Positions 49,738 through 62,616 of a DNA stretch of 64,000 nucleotides are shown one piece after another (position 1 is the first letter of the stretch; the number at the start of each line of letters is the position of its first letter). Made by a program: the position numbers and the translations under genes. The notes below the pieces were generated by a model. It was not told the origin of the DNA, did no database searches, and saw nothing but the letters and a program-made list of their open reading frames with translations. Source of the DNA: Apostichopus japonicus (taxonomy: Eukaryota > Echinodermata > Holothuroidea > Aspidochirotida > Stichopodidae); contig NC_092567.1 in assembly GCF_037975245.1 (NCBI RefSeq), positions 6,446,714 through 6,510,713 on the forward strand. The letters run 5' to 3'.

Positions 49738-51335
49738 CGGGCCTATGAGCTCACTACGGAAACACACACGTATATAGACTACTAGGCTGTTATGTGTTGA
49801 ATGTACCTAACCCAAGAAACACATCGCGATTGGTCGCGTAGGCGTAGCAAAACATGTTGTTAAAAACCATGGTAATATGCACATAGGCCCAGCAACATAT
49901 TTAGTGTACATCCGAGAATGGTAATACTGCTATAATTCACACGGCTTATTATATACGCAGAAAATAACGTAATATTTAGTCGATGCAAAATAAAAGTGAA
50001 TTGGCTGGATTCAAGCGCACAATCTGTTTATGACTACGAATGTAACCTTTATATCGATTGACCTTAAGTATCCGCCTTTTCTTTGAAATCGCGCTCAGAC
50101 AGCACTTACGTAGCTAAATTACTTCCTTCTCGAGAGTACGTAAACAATGTGATAAGGCAAGAAGGGAAGCGTTCAGATTGACCTCAAAATGAAAGTAACT
50201 ATTAAGTATACAGTTCCATTACGTTTTTCAAATAACATCACGGGTTACACAATGAAATGCTCACTTGCGTTAGAATAGCGACAAGATGTTAATTTCAGAT
50301 TCTGCATTTGGATAACTTACCTTAAAATTATGTTTGCTTTATCTGTTAAATTGTTGTCTGTTTAACTAATATGATTTTTATATTTAATTTGATATCAAGA
50401 GATCTAGACACTTTTGTTATAGAAAATGATCGTCTGCGTTGAAATATAAACCCATCGACGTCATTAGTTGCAGGCAAACATGATTCCTGAACCGTTGAAA
50501 AAAATGTATATCACACTGTGAGTATTAGTCGTAAAGGCAAAGCAAACTTTCAGTACGTTTGGAAACTTCGACAGCACGTAATTGCAAGACTGGGTTTAAG
50601 CGCCCACCTTTAAATGATATATTTAAATGATATATCCTTAAAATGTTTGCACAAATCGTAAATGGTACCAAAATTTGAAAATTTCTGAAGCAACGAACCC
50701 ACAAAATCAACACATTTGCTACAATTGTTGCTAGATCCGGGGATTCTACGACTGTACCAATGAGCTCGACTTATTAATAGATGTACGTTTACTAAGTTTT
50801 TTGGTTGCTATATTACTTTTATTGTGTTAAAATTCGACTTGTAAGTTACCACCACAGCTATTCCTATAACGTGAATTTTAGTAAGACTATAGCTCAGTTA
50901 TGACAGCAGACTCCAGGCTACATAATTGTAAATCTATTTAGTCGCTTTACTGATGTACACTTGCAACAAAATATACTTGATCATCATAAAGAGGGACCTA
51001 ACACAACATGTTACGTATTCAGTTCGTAGGAAGGCATTACATTGTTAATATTCAGCCTTGTGTAATGTAACTACGAATACAGAGATTTTGGGAGGGATAT
51101 ATATTTACTGGTCGACTTAAAATCCTTCCCAAAGAAAATATTCAGATTAAGACGCTGGCAGTATAGAACTTTCCAGCCATTAACAAAGGCTGCAACTATC
51201 GCAAATGTTATTCTCGTTAAGTCTAGCCTTCCATATCATACCATACCTAGGTATATCATACTACATACACAACTTTCTAAATTCTTATCACTACTGCTTG
51301 TTCAAGTCCACGTCTTTGATTGTCTATTTTACAGG

Positions 51336-51337
<2 letters not shown>
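49738..51337. other. Non-coding stretch, nothing supported
   Basis: No exon or RNA gene recognised. A small direct repeat ATTTAAATGATATAT occurs at about 50611-50640. Confidence 0.45.

Positions 51338-51430
<93 letters not shown>
51338..51430 (+). repeat. (TA)n microsatellite, about 90 bases
   Basis: Pure TA dinucleotide repeat. The Ile-Tyr frames through it are artefacts. Confidence 0.98.
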
Positions 51431-51434
<4 letters not shown>

Positions 51435-51570
51435 AATGGAAGCTTCTCAAAACAGGAAACTATCTGTTCAGGGGTCGTAATACTTTGATTCAACAGGAAG
51501 TAATGAAGACATGTTTTTTTCATGCCATACTGTGTGTGTATGTGAGTTACATTGTACCACATCGTAACAG

Positions 51571-51667
51571 GGATAAGCATGATGAACCGTTCCGCCATTT
51601 TATCATGTCAACTATTAGAGCCTGGAAAGTGAACGAAATAGTTCCAGGAGAGAAAATCAGAGTAGAG
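51571..51667 (+). CDS. Candidate exon of unknown gene
   Basis: Between CATCGTAACAG and the donor GAG|GTAAGATT lies a frame with ordinary amino-acid composition: RDKHDEPFRHFIMSTIRAWK, then VNEIVPGEKIRVE. It would enter with one base of a split codon and leave in phase 0. An internal ATG at 51604-51606 could instead make this a first coding exon. The donor is good and the acceptor pyrimidine tract weak. No partner exon was found downstream and the family is not recognised. Confidence 0.25.
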
Positions 51668-52853
<1,186 letters not shown>

Positions 52854-52888
52854 ATAAATTTGCAGTAGGTTGCCGAATCTTATTACGG

Positions 52889-53165
52889 TATGTATGTATT
52901 CTTAAACATTAGAGGACATCAAGTGTCTGTAAAATGTAATTTTTTTATGCCTATTTTGTAAACTGGCACATACAGTTAGAGGTACAGGAAGTGTAATTTA
53001 TGAACTATATTGTACATACAGTACGAGTTCAGTTACTGGTATTATAATGTATGTATTCTTGAACATTAGAGGACATCAGGTGTCTGTATGATGTATGTTA
53101 TGAAGGCCTATTTAGTATACTGGCATACATGATTAGAGGACAGGAAGTGTAATTTATGTATCATA
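52889..53165 (+). repeat. Tandem duplication, 157-bp offset
   Basis: TATGTATTCTT.AACATTAGAG, GGACATCA.GTGTCTGTA and GGAAGTGTAATTTATG occur twice in the same order (starts near 52891 and 53048), with about 10-15 percent difference by eye and a shorter second copy. Confidence 0.85.
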
Positions 53166-53238
53166 TGTTAATTCTTCTGTAGTCAACATTATTCACTTAA
53201 GTGTCACACAATTGAAGAGATCTGAGAAATTCGTTTCA

Positions 53239-53606
53239 TGGATTACTTCCGGTATTGTTCGTTCTGTAACTACAAAGCATTTCTTTACAACCGCACTCCT
53301 TCAAACAAGCTTAAATACACCATTTTAAAACAAGTTGGCAACCAGTATTCGCGTAGCAAAGAAATCTAACTTTACGAACATTTTCTGTGAATAAATGACT
53401 GACCTCAGGAAACCTTGGAATGTTATTAAGGAAATCATTGGCAAAACGAAAGGATTCTGCCCGGGTTAATAATTATAAGCTTTTACATATTATGATAATG
53501 GAATTGAAAATGATCTTGAGGTTGCAAAGTATATCAATGATTACATCTCTGATATTAATCAAACTCTTGCTGACAAGATTGAGTATTTAAAAAAAGTAAA
53601 CAAATA
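53239..53606 (+). pseudogene. Decayed LINE (non-LTR) ORF2 fragment, region between endonuclease and RT
   Basis: Translating across several frame changes gives, in order, WITSGIVRSV, YKAFLYNRTPSNKLKYTIL, KSNFTNIFC, LRKPWNVIKEIIGKTKG and NDLEVAKYINDYISDINQTL. This order (PWIT.GI; LYK.FL..PT...K.KY; R..W..IKE.IGK.K; .A..FN.YF..I...L) is the linker between the endonuclease and the reverse transcriptase of CR1/Jockey/Rex-type LINEs. At least three frame changes and several stops (for example after KEI, FCE and FCPG) show a dead copy. Neither domain itself is present. Confidence 0.72.
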
Positions 53607-54079
53607 ACGGAAAATGGCTGGGCATTTTAAACAACGGAAAGAGTAAAGACATTTATAGCGATAGCTGGATTCGGATCAGAGGTCTGTTTCGAACCCCGTT
53701 GTAGACATTAGCTTACTTTGCTCATTTCTAAGATTTTATTTTGTGATGTTCCTATGGGCTGCAACTCCCGCCCCAAATTCCTACGCCTATGTCGATATGT
53801 ATATTGTCATATGGCTACAACTCTAGCAACCTCGAATTTCACGGAAAGTTTGGTTAGTGCAGCCCCAATTGCTACTAGTAAAAGTGTAACTTTGCATTAT
53901 GCATGGGATAGAAGGTCGAATAGGGAACACTTAGTATCATCCAATTAACACATATGAGTGAATAACAGTAAACAGGGAGCAGTGCTCGACAACATCATAA
54001 CACATAGTAACACGAGCATATATCATATTGTGGGTGCATGTTATACCGTCAACAAGCTAAAGTACTTCCAATACTCTAG

Positions 54080-55955
54080 CATATTAGGGTTGCTACACTT
54101 GGTACAGGGGAACCAAAATTATAGCAACCACTAATGAAAAATACGAGGATTGCTACACTGGGAACAAAACTATAGCTACCACTAATGTAGAATATGAGGA
54201 TTTCTACACTTGATACAGGGAGACAACACTATAGCAAATACTATTGTAGCATATTAGGAATGCTACTCTTGGTACAGGGGAACAACACTATAGCAAATAC
54301 TAATGTAGCATATTAGGATTGATACGGGGGAACAAAATTATAGCAACCACTGATGTAAAATACGAGGATTGCTACACTGGGAACACAACTATAGCTACCA
54401 CTAATGTAGAATATGAGGATTTCTACACTTGATACAGGGAGACAACACTATAGCAAACTAATGTAGCATATTAGGAATGCTACTCTTGGTACAGGGGAGA
54501 CAACACTATAGCAAATACTAATGTAGCATATTAGGATTGATACGGGGGAACAAAATTATAGCAACCACTGATGTAAAATATGAGGATTGCTACACTGGGA
54601 ACAAAACTATAGCTACCACTAATGTAGAATATGAGGATTTCTACACTTGATACAGGGAGACAACAATATAGCAAATACTAATGTAGCATGTTGGGGTTGC
54701 TACACTTGATACAGGGAGACAACACTATAGCAAATACTAATGTAGCATATTAGGATTGATACGGGGGAACAAAATTATAGCAACCACTGATGTAAAATAT
54801 GATGATTGCTACACTGGGAACAAAACTATAGCTACCACTAATGTAGAATATGAGGACTGCTACACTTGATACAGGGAGACAACACTATAGCAAATACTAA
54901 TGTAGCATGTTGGGGTTGCTACACTTGATACAGGGAGACAACACTATAGCAAATACTAATGTAGCATATTAGGATTGATACGGGGGAACAAAATTAAAGC
55001 AACCACTGATGTAAAATATGAGGATTGCTACACTGGGAACAAAACTATAGCTACCACTAATGTAGAATATGAGGTTTGCTACAATTGATACAGGGAGACA
55101 ACACTATAGCAAATACTAATGTAGCATATTAGGATTGATACGGGGGAACAAAAACTATATAGCAACCACTAATGTAAAACATGAGGATTGCTACACTTGA
55201 TACAGGGAGACTAAACTATAGCAACTACTAATGTAACATATTAGGATTACTACACTTGATATAGGGGAACAAAACTATAGCAACTTCTAATGTAGCATAT
55301 TAGGATTGCTACACTTGGTACAGGGGAACAAAACAATAGCAACTACTAATGTAGCATATTAGGATTGCTGTACTTGATATCGGGGGACAAAACTATAGCA
55401 AATACTATTGTAGCATGTTAGGGTTACTACATTAAGTTCAGAGGAACACAACTGGAGCAACTATTAATGTAACATACATGAGGGTTGCTTCACTTTGCAC
55501 AGGGAAAAAAACTATAGCAAATAATAATATTAAATATAAAGGTTGCTACATTTGGTACAGGGAAACAAAACTATAGCAACTACTTATGTAGAATATGAGG
55601 ATTGCTACACTTGATAAAAGGAAACAAAAATATTGCAACTACTAAAGTAACATATTAGGGTTGCTACACTTGATACAGGGAAACAAAACTACAAATACTT
55701 ACGTAGAATATTAGAATTGCTACACTTGGTACATGGGAACAAAAATATAGCAAGTACTATTGTAGAATATTAGGATTGCTACACTTGATACAGGGAAACA
55801 AAACTATAGCAACTATTAATGTAACATATTAGGAAATGCTACATCTGGTACAAGGGAACAAAACTACTGCAACTACTTATGTAACGTATTAGGATTGCTA
55901 CACTTGAAACAGGGGAACAAAACTATAGCAACTACTAATGTAGCATATTAGGATT
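54080..55955 (+). repeat. 55-bp minisatellite, about 33 copies, with 219-bp higher-order unit
   Basis: The basic unit is about 55 bases: GGATTGCTACACTTGATACA, GGGGAACAAAACTATAGCAA, CTACTAATGTAGCATATTA. In the first half, four monomer types repeat together: the variant GATACGGGGGAAC occurs at 54321, 54539, 54758 and 54977 (spacing 218-219) and again at 55137. The second half (after 55200) is less regular. No reading frame is conserved. Confidence 0.95.
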
Positions 55956-57573
55956 TCTTTAATTGGTTACATATATACAGCATTTCTATCCTTTTCCTTT
56001 GTCAAGTATTCTTTCGTTTGTTGTATTGTTATTAATATACTCCTATCTTTTCTATTTCTCTTCTGTATTGCTTTTCTTTATGTTTGCTTACCATTTCTGT
56101 GAATTGGATTTGCACAAAAAGATACGAGTGGCCTCTTCAGCTGTACTCCATTTGTTTTGGTTTGATATGTCTTTCATCCTTCCAACACATTGTAAAACTT
56201 ACAGCGGGTAAAATAGAAAATGAAACCAAATTCAGTCAGGCTATATTGTTTGGATTTCTCTGGCAAAGGAAATGGCCGTGCTAGGAGTATTTCTAATACA
56301 TATATATATATATAAGCAATGTTGGGATTAATAGTTATTGCATCCTTCCGCCAGTTCAACCGCACGCGCATCGTAGACATTATTGACCTCACATTATGAT
56401 AATATTATGTATGTTATATGTGTATCTATAGCCTATATATCGCGTGTTGTAGGACAATATTCTTTTGCGGGTTTGCGCTCTTCACTAAACTATATATGTG
56501 CTGCATTATGACATACACTCTCAAAAACAACTTCCACGAGGAAGCTGTGTGCAGAAATCAATAGTGATTATTATACATCACGGAGCCGTCTTTTACTTTA
56601 TTTTATGAGAAGATAAGATCAGGCGAATTGAAGTGTACGTACAAAATGACTAAAAATACTTTTGACTTTATGTATAGGCCCAGTTATAATTAAATATCAG
56701 CTCGATCCGATTAGCGCAACGTTGTGCATACAATGTGATTGCCTACAATCCAGTTAGCGCAACGTTGTATATACAATATGATTTACATAGATGTATAGGT
56801 CATAGAATTAAGCTAGTTATAGCAGTACTTTATTTACCTCTTTGTCGTTACAGACCAGTCTAGCAGGTTACAACTCATTAGGTTTTTATTGTAGAGTAAT
56901 AATATAGCGATAAAGTAATAATTTAACGATATAGTTCTAAACATTAACGCCTGTCTCTCAACTCAGACATATTGATATTTTTCACACTACGTCCCTGCCG
57001 TAACTCGTAGGCGTATATCTGTTATTAGGAAGGTTTGACGGAAAGAGCAGCTATTTGCAATCCAGATTATGATTGGGTGTAATTTTGTTTATAGATATTT
57101 TGTTAAGTTACCTTTTGTTATTGTTTGGAACTATATGTCAAGTAGGTTCCCTTGTGTCACTCTAAGATTGACCTCTTTCAAAGATTGACCTCTTTCAGGG
57201 AGGGGACATCTTGTAATTTTACTGCTGAGAGGGAGAAAATAATGTTGTATTTATAGTGGTTATGGACACTTCAATATTGTCTTGAAAATCAATATATTAT
57301 TCAAATTATTTAATAGAACATATCTCAGGAAGAAAAGCCCACTATAATATGAAGGTAAAAAAATATTTAATTCCACTTAGTACTGGTTCTTGTCAAAATC
57401 ACTATGCATTTGTGTGTCCGAAATCCTTAGTGCATAAGCTTTGTACAATCTCGTGAAGCATATAGCGTATGAACTATGTACGTGATCTAACACTGTAGCT
57501 ACAAACCCGTGCGTATACGTCCGTCAGTTTCAACCTAGTTTCCTGATTGCGCACAAGAGAAATCGTTGCTTTG
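55956..57573. other. Non-coding stretch with a small duplication
   Basis: No supported gene. TTAGCGCAACGTTGT followed by TACAAT.TGATT occurs twice (about 56710 and 56753), and ATTGACCTCTTTCA twice at 57169-57196. Overlapping frames at 55963-56284 are hydrophobic and have no recognised motif. Confidence 0.5.
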
Positions 57574-57836
57574 TAAACTTGTTAGATAATAAATAACTAA
57601 AATTTAATAATAACACAAGACAGGTTATTCCAGTTGTTGAGGCTCTGTATTCGATAGTCATAATCTGTATATAGTACTATAGTAGAACAATCTGTTATAT
57701 AAGCTTATTTACCCTTAAATCCATATATGGGCATAGATAGGCTAGGATGGTGGCTGGGGTCAGGGTAGGTATGTAACCTTCAGGTAGGACTGGCAGTGGT
57801 TGGTCTAAACTGCAGGTTGCAGTACAATATGTTACA
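57574..57836 (-). repeat. 3' LTR of the gypsy element
   Basis: Starts (minus strand) TGTAACATATTGTACTGC and contains a TATA-like CTTATATAACA about 150 bases in. It ends near CAAGTTTA(CA). Total about 263 bases. The end is uncertain by two bases because the candidate target duplication CAAAG overlaps the expected CA. Confidence 0.7.
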
Positions 57837-57849
57837 TCTCCATTTCTTT
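57837..57849 (-). other. Polypurine tract before the 3' LTR
   Basis: Minus strand AAAGAAATGGAGA directly before the LTR TG. It is purine except for one T and in the right place for plus-strand priming. Confidence 0.65.
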
Positions 57850-57968
57850 GTAAGTTAGATGATGTCACAACAACTAGTGTATAAAATACAATGACTACAT
57901 GAAATTTTAACATAGTGGTTAAATACAAACATTATAGTGGTTAAATACAAATATTAAGAATATCTTAT

Positions 57969-59699
57969 TTACATGACGTAGTCTTTCGCCCAGACAGGTT
58001 TTGTGTTTAGTCTAGAGCTTCTACGTATCTCTTCATTAGTCTCAGTATTCTCTCGCATGTCTCTCTCCTCATTTTCTGGGTCAACAAGCTGCATGTCTAG
58101 CTCTTTTAATAGGCCAGAGTTTTCCTTATTTTTACGAAGGTGTTTACGGTTTCGACGATAATTTGTACCATCAAGTGTTTCGACAATGTATGAGCGGGAT
58201 TGACCAGTTCGAGAAGTCACTGTTGCTGGGACCCATGTTTGCATTCTTATGTTTTCACCAGGATATAGTTGGGCTAGGGGTCTTGCTTGCCAGTCAAAGT
58301 AGGTCTGCGTTTGTCGTTTTTTCATCAAGTCGTTTGGTTACAGTGTCCGGTTTCAATATACGGGGTTGCAGGAGCCGTTCACTAGTGGGTAGTCTTGTTT
58401 TAGTTCTGCGTCCAAATAGTCGTTGAGCGGGTGACCCGAGGATGTCACCTCTGGGGGTATTGCGATACTCAAGCAATGCTAAATATGGGTCTTGACCATC
58501 CTCTTTTGTCTTTGTAAGCAAACCCTTCGCTATCTGCACAGCCTTTTCGGCCATACCATTCGACTAAGGGTGGTACGGACTAGAGGTTGTATGGTGAAAT
58601 TGAAACAAATGTGAAAACTCAGAAAAACAATTACTGCTAAATTGTGGCCCGTTGTCACTTATAAGTGTGTCTGGTATCCCATGTCGTGCAAATTGAAACT
58701 TCAAATTTGTTATTACAGTTTCGCTTTTGGTGTTTGGGAGATGTGCCATTTCAAAATATCCAGAATAGTAATCAATCAAAATTAATTAATCTTCACTATT
58801 CCATTCAAACAAATCTGCACCAATTTTTGCCCATGGCCTTGTTGGAACATCATGCGGCATCAGGGGTTCTTTGGTGTTTTGATTTCTGAATTTGTCACAA
58901 ATCTCACATTTAGATATAAGATGTTCAATCTCAGCATTCATCTGAGGCCAGAATAGAACATCCCTGGCCCTTCGTTTGCATTTTTCAATGCCAAAATGAG
59001 CGCTATGAATTTGCGCAAGAATATCACGCCTCATTTGAAGTGAAACGATAACTTTATCACCCCTGAATAGTATGTCGTCATTGACAGCAATTTCATGCTT
59101 GTAGCTCCAATAAGGCCTTGCGCAGACTGCAAGTTCTGACCGTGTCTCAGACCAACCCTCTCCGATATATTTCACAAGAGTTTGCAAGCTAATGTCCTCT
59201 ACTGTGAGTTGTCTTAGTTTAATTAACTTATCATTTGACATAGGCAGCATCTGAATCTGAATCTCATTATCAGCCATTTCAGCCAAGCTACACCTAGACA
59301 ATGTGTCAGTTATGTACAATTCTTTACCCGGTGTAGTTTTCAAATAGACATAGCCATAGGGGGGAATCATTTAGTTGGGTGACGTCGTAAATACACAAGT
59401 GCACGTTGAAGGGATAGTGAGACCGAGATGGGTTCTGATACCGTTTTTTACCACTCCACTATAAAGTGCGTAAGAAGACACAGAAATACCTAGTTAATTG
59501 TGATCATTGAAGCTGTATTTACAAGAGCCGAATAAAAGAAGAGAATAAAGATAAAATGTACGACTCGTGTCCCTATAACACCCGGTTTGTAATTAACTGA
59601 CAAAGGGTAATTTTGAACTTTCAAAAGCATCTGTTGAAGCCTGTGGGGAGTTTGGTACAACGGTTTTGTAAATATTGCCTCTAAGGGCTTGTGATCGGT
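57969..59699 (-). pseudogene. gypsy pol remnant: RNase H end and integrase
   Basis: In order on the minus strand: RNase H end (ETDHKPLEAIF, then RLQQMLLKVQNY and, after the nested LTR, GKELYITDTLSR); an integrase HHCC zinc-binding region (H and H in HSAHFG, C and C in CEIC); and a DDE core with Asp in KIGADLFEW, Asp in LISDNGPQFSS and Glu in NGMAEKAVQIAK. A C-terminal GPY/F-like part ends RRSSRLNTKPVWAKDYV. Breaks: nonsense TAA at 58786-58788, where relatives usually have Tyr; nonsense TAG at 58564-58566, where Gln is usual; a frameshift near 58310-58330 beside an A-run; and the 249-base LTR insertion. All three catalytic acidic residues remain, so decay is recent, but the protein cannot be made whole. 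Confidence 0.9.
59332..59580 (+). mobile_element. Solo LTR, 249 bases, nested in gypsy pol
   Basis: Begins TGTAGTTTTC and ends CCCTATAACA (TG..CA), flanked on both sides by CCCGG (59327-59331 and 59581-59585), a perfect 5-bp target duplication. Taking out one copy plus the LTR restores an uninterrupted RNase H frame across the site. TATAAA at 59460-59465 and AATAAA at 59531-59536 and 59544-59549 place U3, R and U5 in + orientation, so it is antisense to its host element. It differs in sequence from the host's own LTR. It arose by insertion and LTR-LTR recombination. Confidence 0.9.
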
Positions 59700-59757
59700 T
59701 TCAGGTAGGACTGGCAGTGGTTGGTCTAAACTGCAGGTTGCAGTACAATATGTTACA
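59700..59757 (-). repeat. 5' LTR remnant of the gypsy element
   Basis: 58 bases nearly identical to the start of the 3' LTR (57779-57836), cut off at CCTACCTGAA, where it meets pol sequence. The open frame through the junction (59490-59786) is a fusion artefact. Confidence 0.85.
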
Positions 59758-60870
59758 CTTTGTATATCGGACTGATGTCTGCACAACTTGGATATATTTC
59801 CTGGTTTTGTAATATAATTCCGATACTGTCACAATTACCTTAGATTTACAAAGGCTTAATATATAGTGTATGGCATTGTATGTTAATCAACACTTCCACA
59901 AACATGTCAAACACTAATCAATGTAGGAATTAAGAAATGTGGTTGGTAGTTTGAACTTAGCTCTTTGTTTTCTTTCTTGTGTGTTCCTCACCACTTCCCC
60001 AATGATATTGTAGCGTGACGTATAACGGGGTATAACATCCCCTGACAAGACTTTTGGTCTCTCTTTTGTGTTCACCATGCTCATTGACCTGTCTGTATTA
60101 TGTGCGTGTGTTCGTCTCTTCTGTAACTGTTATTTGTCTTGCAGCCTCTGAGGATTCTGCTAGAATCAAAACGTCAGGACCCATTTACTTTTACACAAGC
60201 TTCGTTCTCGAAATCTTCCTTCGTGTAGCATGTTCTTGTAGTAACATGATTTTCATATGTTGTTCGAGTTTTCTCGAATGCACTTGTTTTTGATTGAGGT
60301 AATTATTAGAAATGAATGGACAATTTCGAGAGTTAGAAATGAAATAAATACAGACATTCACTGCATTTGCACTGTAAAGCTTCTGTGAAAACCTATACCT
60401 AATTGCATGTCCTCAAGTTCTATTTCGGTGTAGCCGACCTCACAAAAGCTGCATTTTAGATTGATGTTTAGAGGATTGATTCGCATTAAGTAGAAAATCA
60501 TTACCTTACTAATTATGGAGGTTATTTTTAAGTACCTGCGACAAATATAAAGGTTGAATGGCACATTGCTACGATCCGCATGTAAAATATAGTTTACATT
60601 CTGACGTACATGTGAGCATGCGTAGAAGCTGTAAATACGGTGATACGACCTTAATCGATGTTGTTGACCATATAGCCATATTGGCTGTTCACTTTATTGA
60701 TATAGCGGGGAACATTTACATGTGGTTCAGGTGACGAATATATTGTATTCAAGAGACAAAACTAGTTTAACGTAACATTCAAGCAGTACGTTAGAGTAAT
60801 AACTAACATACTTTTATATAGTAGGTACTAATTGAGAGGGCGAAATTAAACAACCTTCTAGTATTTAAAC
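59758..60870. other. Stretch without supported gene; hammerhead-like motif inside
   Basis: No exon supported. At 60145-60180 the order CCT, CTGAGGA, TTCT-GCT-AGAA, TCAAAAC, GTC, AGG resembles a degenerate hammerhead ribozyme core (see findings). The open frame at 60054-60293 crosses it and has no recognised motif. Confidence 0.4.
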
Positions 60871-61365
60871 AAAAATTATGACTGCTAGGAAGGAGCATAA
60901 GGGTAATGGGGTGAGGAGATGGGAGGAAAGGAAATAACACCGTTATCTATAGCGTGTGTCTTATGCACAAGAAATAACACATTTCTCATATAACAGGTTA
61001 ATTAAGTTTCTGCAGCGTTGCTGCTTTTGTTTTAACAATACAACAATCTGTACACAATCCTATACATACATCTTTATTTATTCATGCATACAGCCAATGT
61101 ATGATTCATTTATATTTACAGTGGTATGAAAACAAAAAATATGGCTGCTAGGAAGGAGCATAAAGGCAAGGGGTTAGGAAATGGGAGGAAAGGAATTAAC
61201 ACCGTTATCTCGCGCAAGAAATAACAAATTTCTCAAATGTAAGGTTTCACGAGCTTATGCAGCCTTGCTGCTCTTGTTTTAACAATACGGCAATCCGTAC
61301 ACAATCCTACGAAAATCTGTTTGTAGTCATGCATACAACCAATGTATCGTTCATTAATCTTTAGA
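60871..61365 (+). repeat. Tandem duplication, about 255-bp unit
   Basis: Copy 1 (60871-61126) and copy 2 (61131-61365) share CTGCTAGGAAGGAGCATAA, GGGAGGAAAGGAA.TAACACC, TTGTTTTAACAATAC and GTACACAATCCTA in order, with moderate divergence and a deletion of about 20 bases in copy 2. Confidence 0.88.
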
Positions 61366-62595
61366 GTGTTGTGTCTTTCGCTATTTTGGCTACTCTATAC
61401 ATATCACGTTTTATGCTAGACACACTCGAATCACAAGCGTCAAGGCCAAGCGTCTTGCAAATGTGACACCGTATCTAGTATCTGTCATTTTAAAACGCAC
61501 AACATTGAATAATGCGGATGCTATAACACCAAGTTTGTTCACATTTCTTTGAACTTCAATCACCTCCATCGCCAACCCCCACCCTCCTCTCTACCTCCAT
61601 GAGTCTCTCCTGCAAAAAGGAAAACAAAGTGATTGTATCCTTCAATTGATGGAACCACATCTGACATTTTTACCCCTGTCTAACAACCCCCCCCCCCCAC
61701 CCTGTTCTCCCGGGAACCATCATTACATTTTCACACCAAAGTACATTTTTCAAAAATAAAATCAGTTTGCTACCATTTATCGTTATAAAAATTGGTGAAG
61801 CAAGACATGAACCTTTCTATCAAATTCTCAGCACATTCAAACTTTACACATTCCTTACTTATCTTTGTCACTATATTTTCCGATCGACTCGGTTTTACCT
61901 GATGATATCCGGGAAAGTCGTGGTAATAGAGATTTACGTGTATTTAGGTGTGTTTTACTGACAAGTCGCAGCTTTTCTACTGCAAGATATGGTACGGAAT
62001 GCTTAAATTACTAGAAACTAGTTGAATGCTTTTTATGTTCGTTGCGTCAATACTAAGGCCAGGGTGACAAACTTCAACGGCTGAACGAACACAAATACGA
62101 ACAAGATATCAACATAAAGTAAATCGTTATACTGTTTACAACTTCAATATTGTTAAATAACATAAGAACTACGTTTGGTTTTCACTAATGTAGGTTGACG
62201 CTACTTTCTTTAAGGAATCATTAAAATTTTTCTATCGGTTTACAGATTCCATCGGTTATGCGAGAAGTGTTGACCACCCCAGTCTTATTGAAAGTATCTA
62301 GCAGAAATATCTAACTGTAAGTGTAGCAGTCAATGCTTTAGCTGAAATATATTTAGTAAATTAACCGCATATATGGAAACGTTAAATTTTCTGCTATGTA
62401 GTTCTGTTATGATGTGTCTTATGGTGTGGTTTTTGCCCGCATCTACTGAATCCTGCTATTATATACTTTTCAAAGTAAGTAAGTCTTCAAAAAAAAGCAA
62501 ATGTCGTTTTCCAGTATAGAATATTCCCAAAACACCAAATTAATAATATTATCTAATAATAATGAATGAATATATATATATATATATTTATATAG
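61366..62595. other. Non-coding stretch, nothing supported
   Basis: No exon recognised. A poly-C run lies at 61686-61699 and a short (TA)n near 62572-62587. Confidence 0.45.
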
Positions 62596-62616
62596 ATAAA
62601 TTGGGATAAATTGCTT

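Larger units (their letters stand above)
57574..59757 (-). mobile_element. Ty3/gypsy LTR retrotransposon, internally deleted
   Basis: On the minus strand, the 5' LTR remnant (59757-59700) runs straight into the RNase H end of pol, then integrase, polypurine tract and a 3' LTR (57836-57574). Both LTR copies begin TGTAACATATTGTACTGC and match over about 58 bases. The rest of the 5' LTR, gag, protease and RT are missing, so one deletion joined LTR to RNase H. CAAAG stands next to both ends and is a possible 5-bp target duplication, although it leaves the 3' LTR ending in TTTA rather than CA. A solo LTR is nested at 59332-59580. Defective. Confidence 0.88.

Noticed and set aside
59490-59786. 98-codon minus-strand frame starting before the gypsy pol region
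   Set aside because: A fusion across flank, LTR remnant, RNase H and the nested LTR; only the middle part is real pol sequence.
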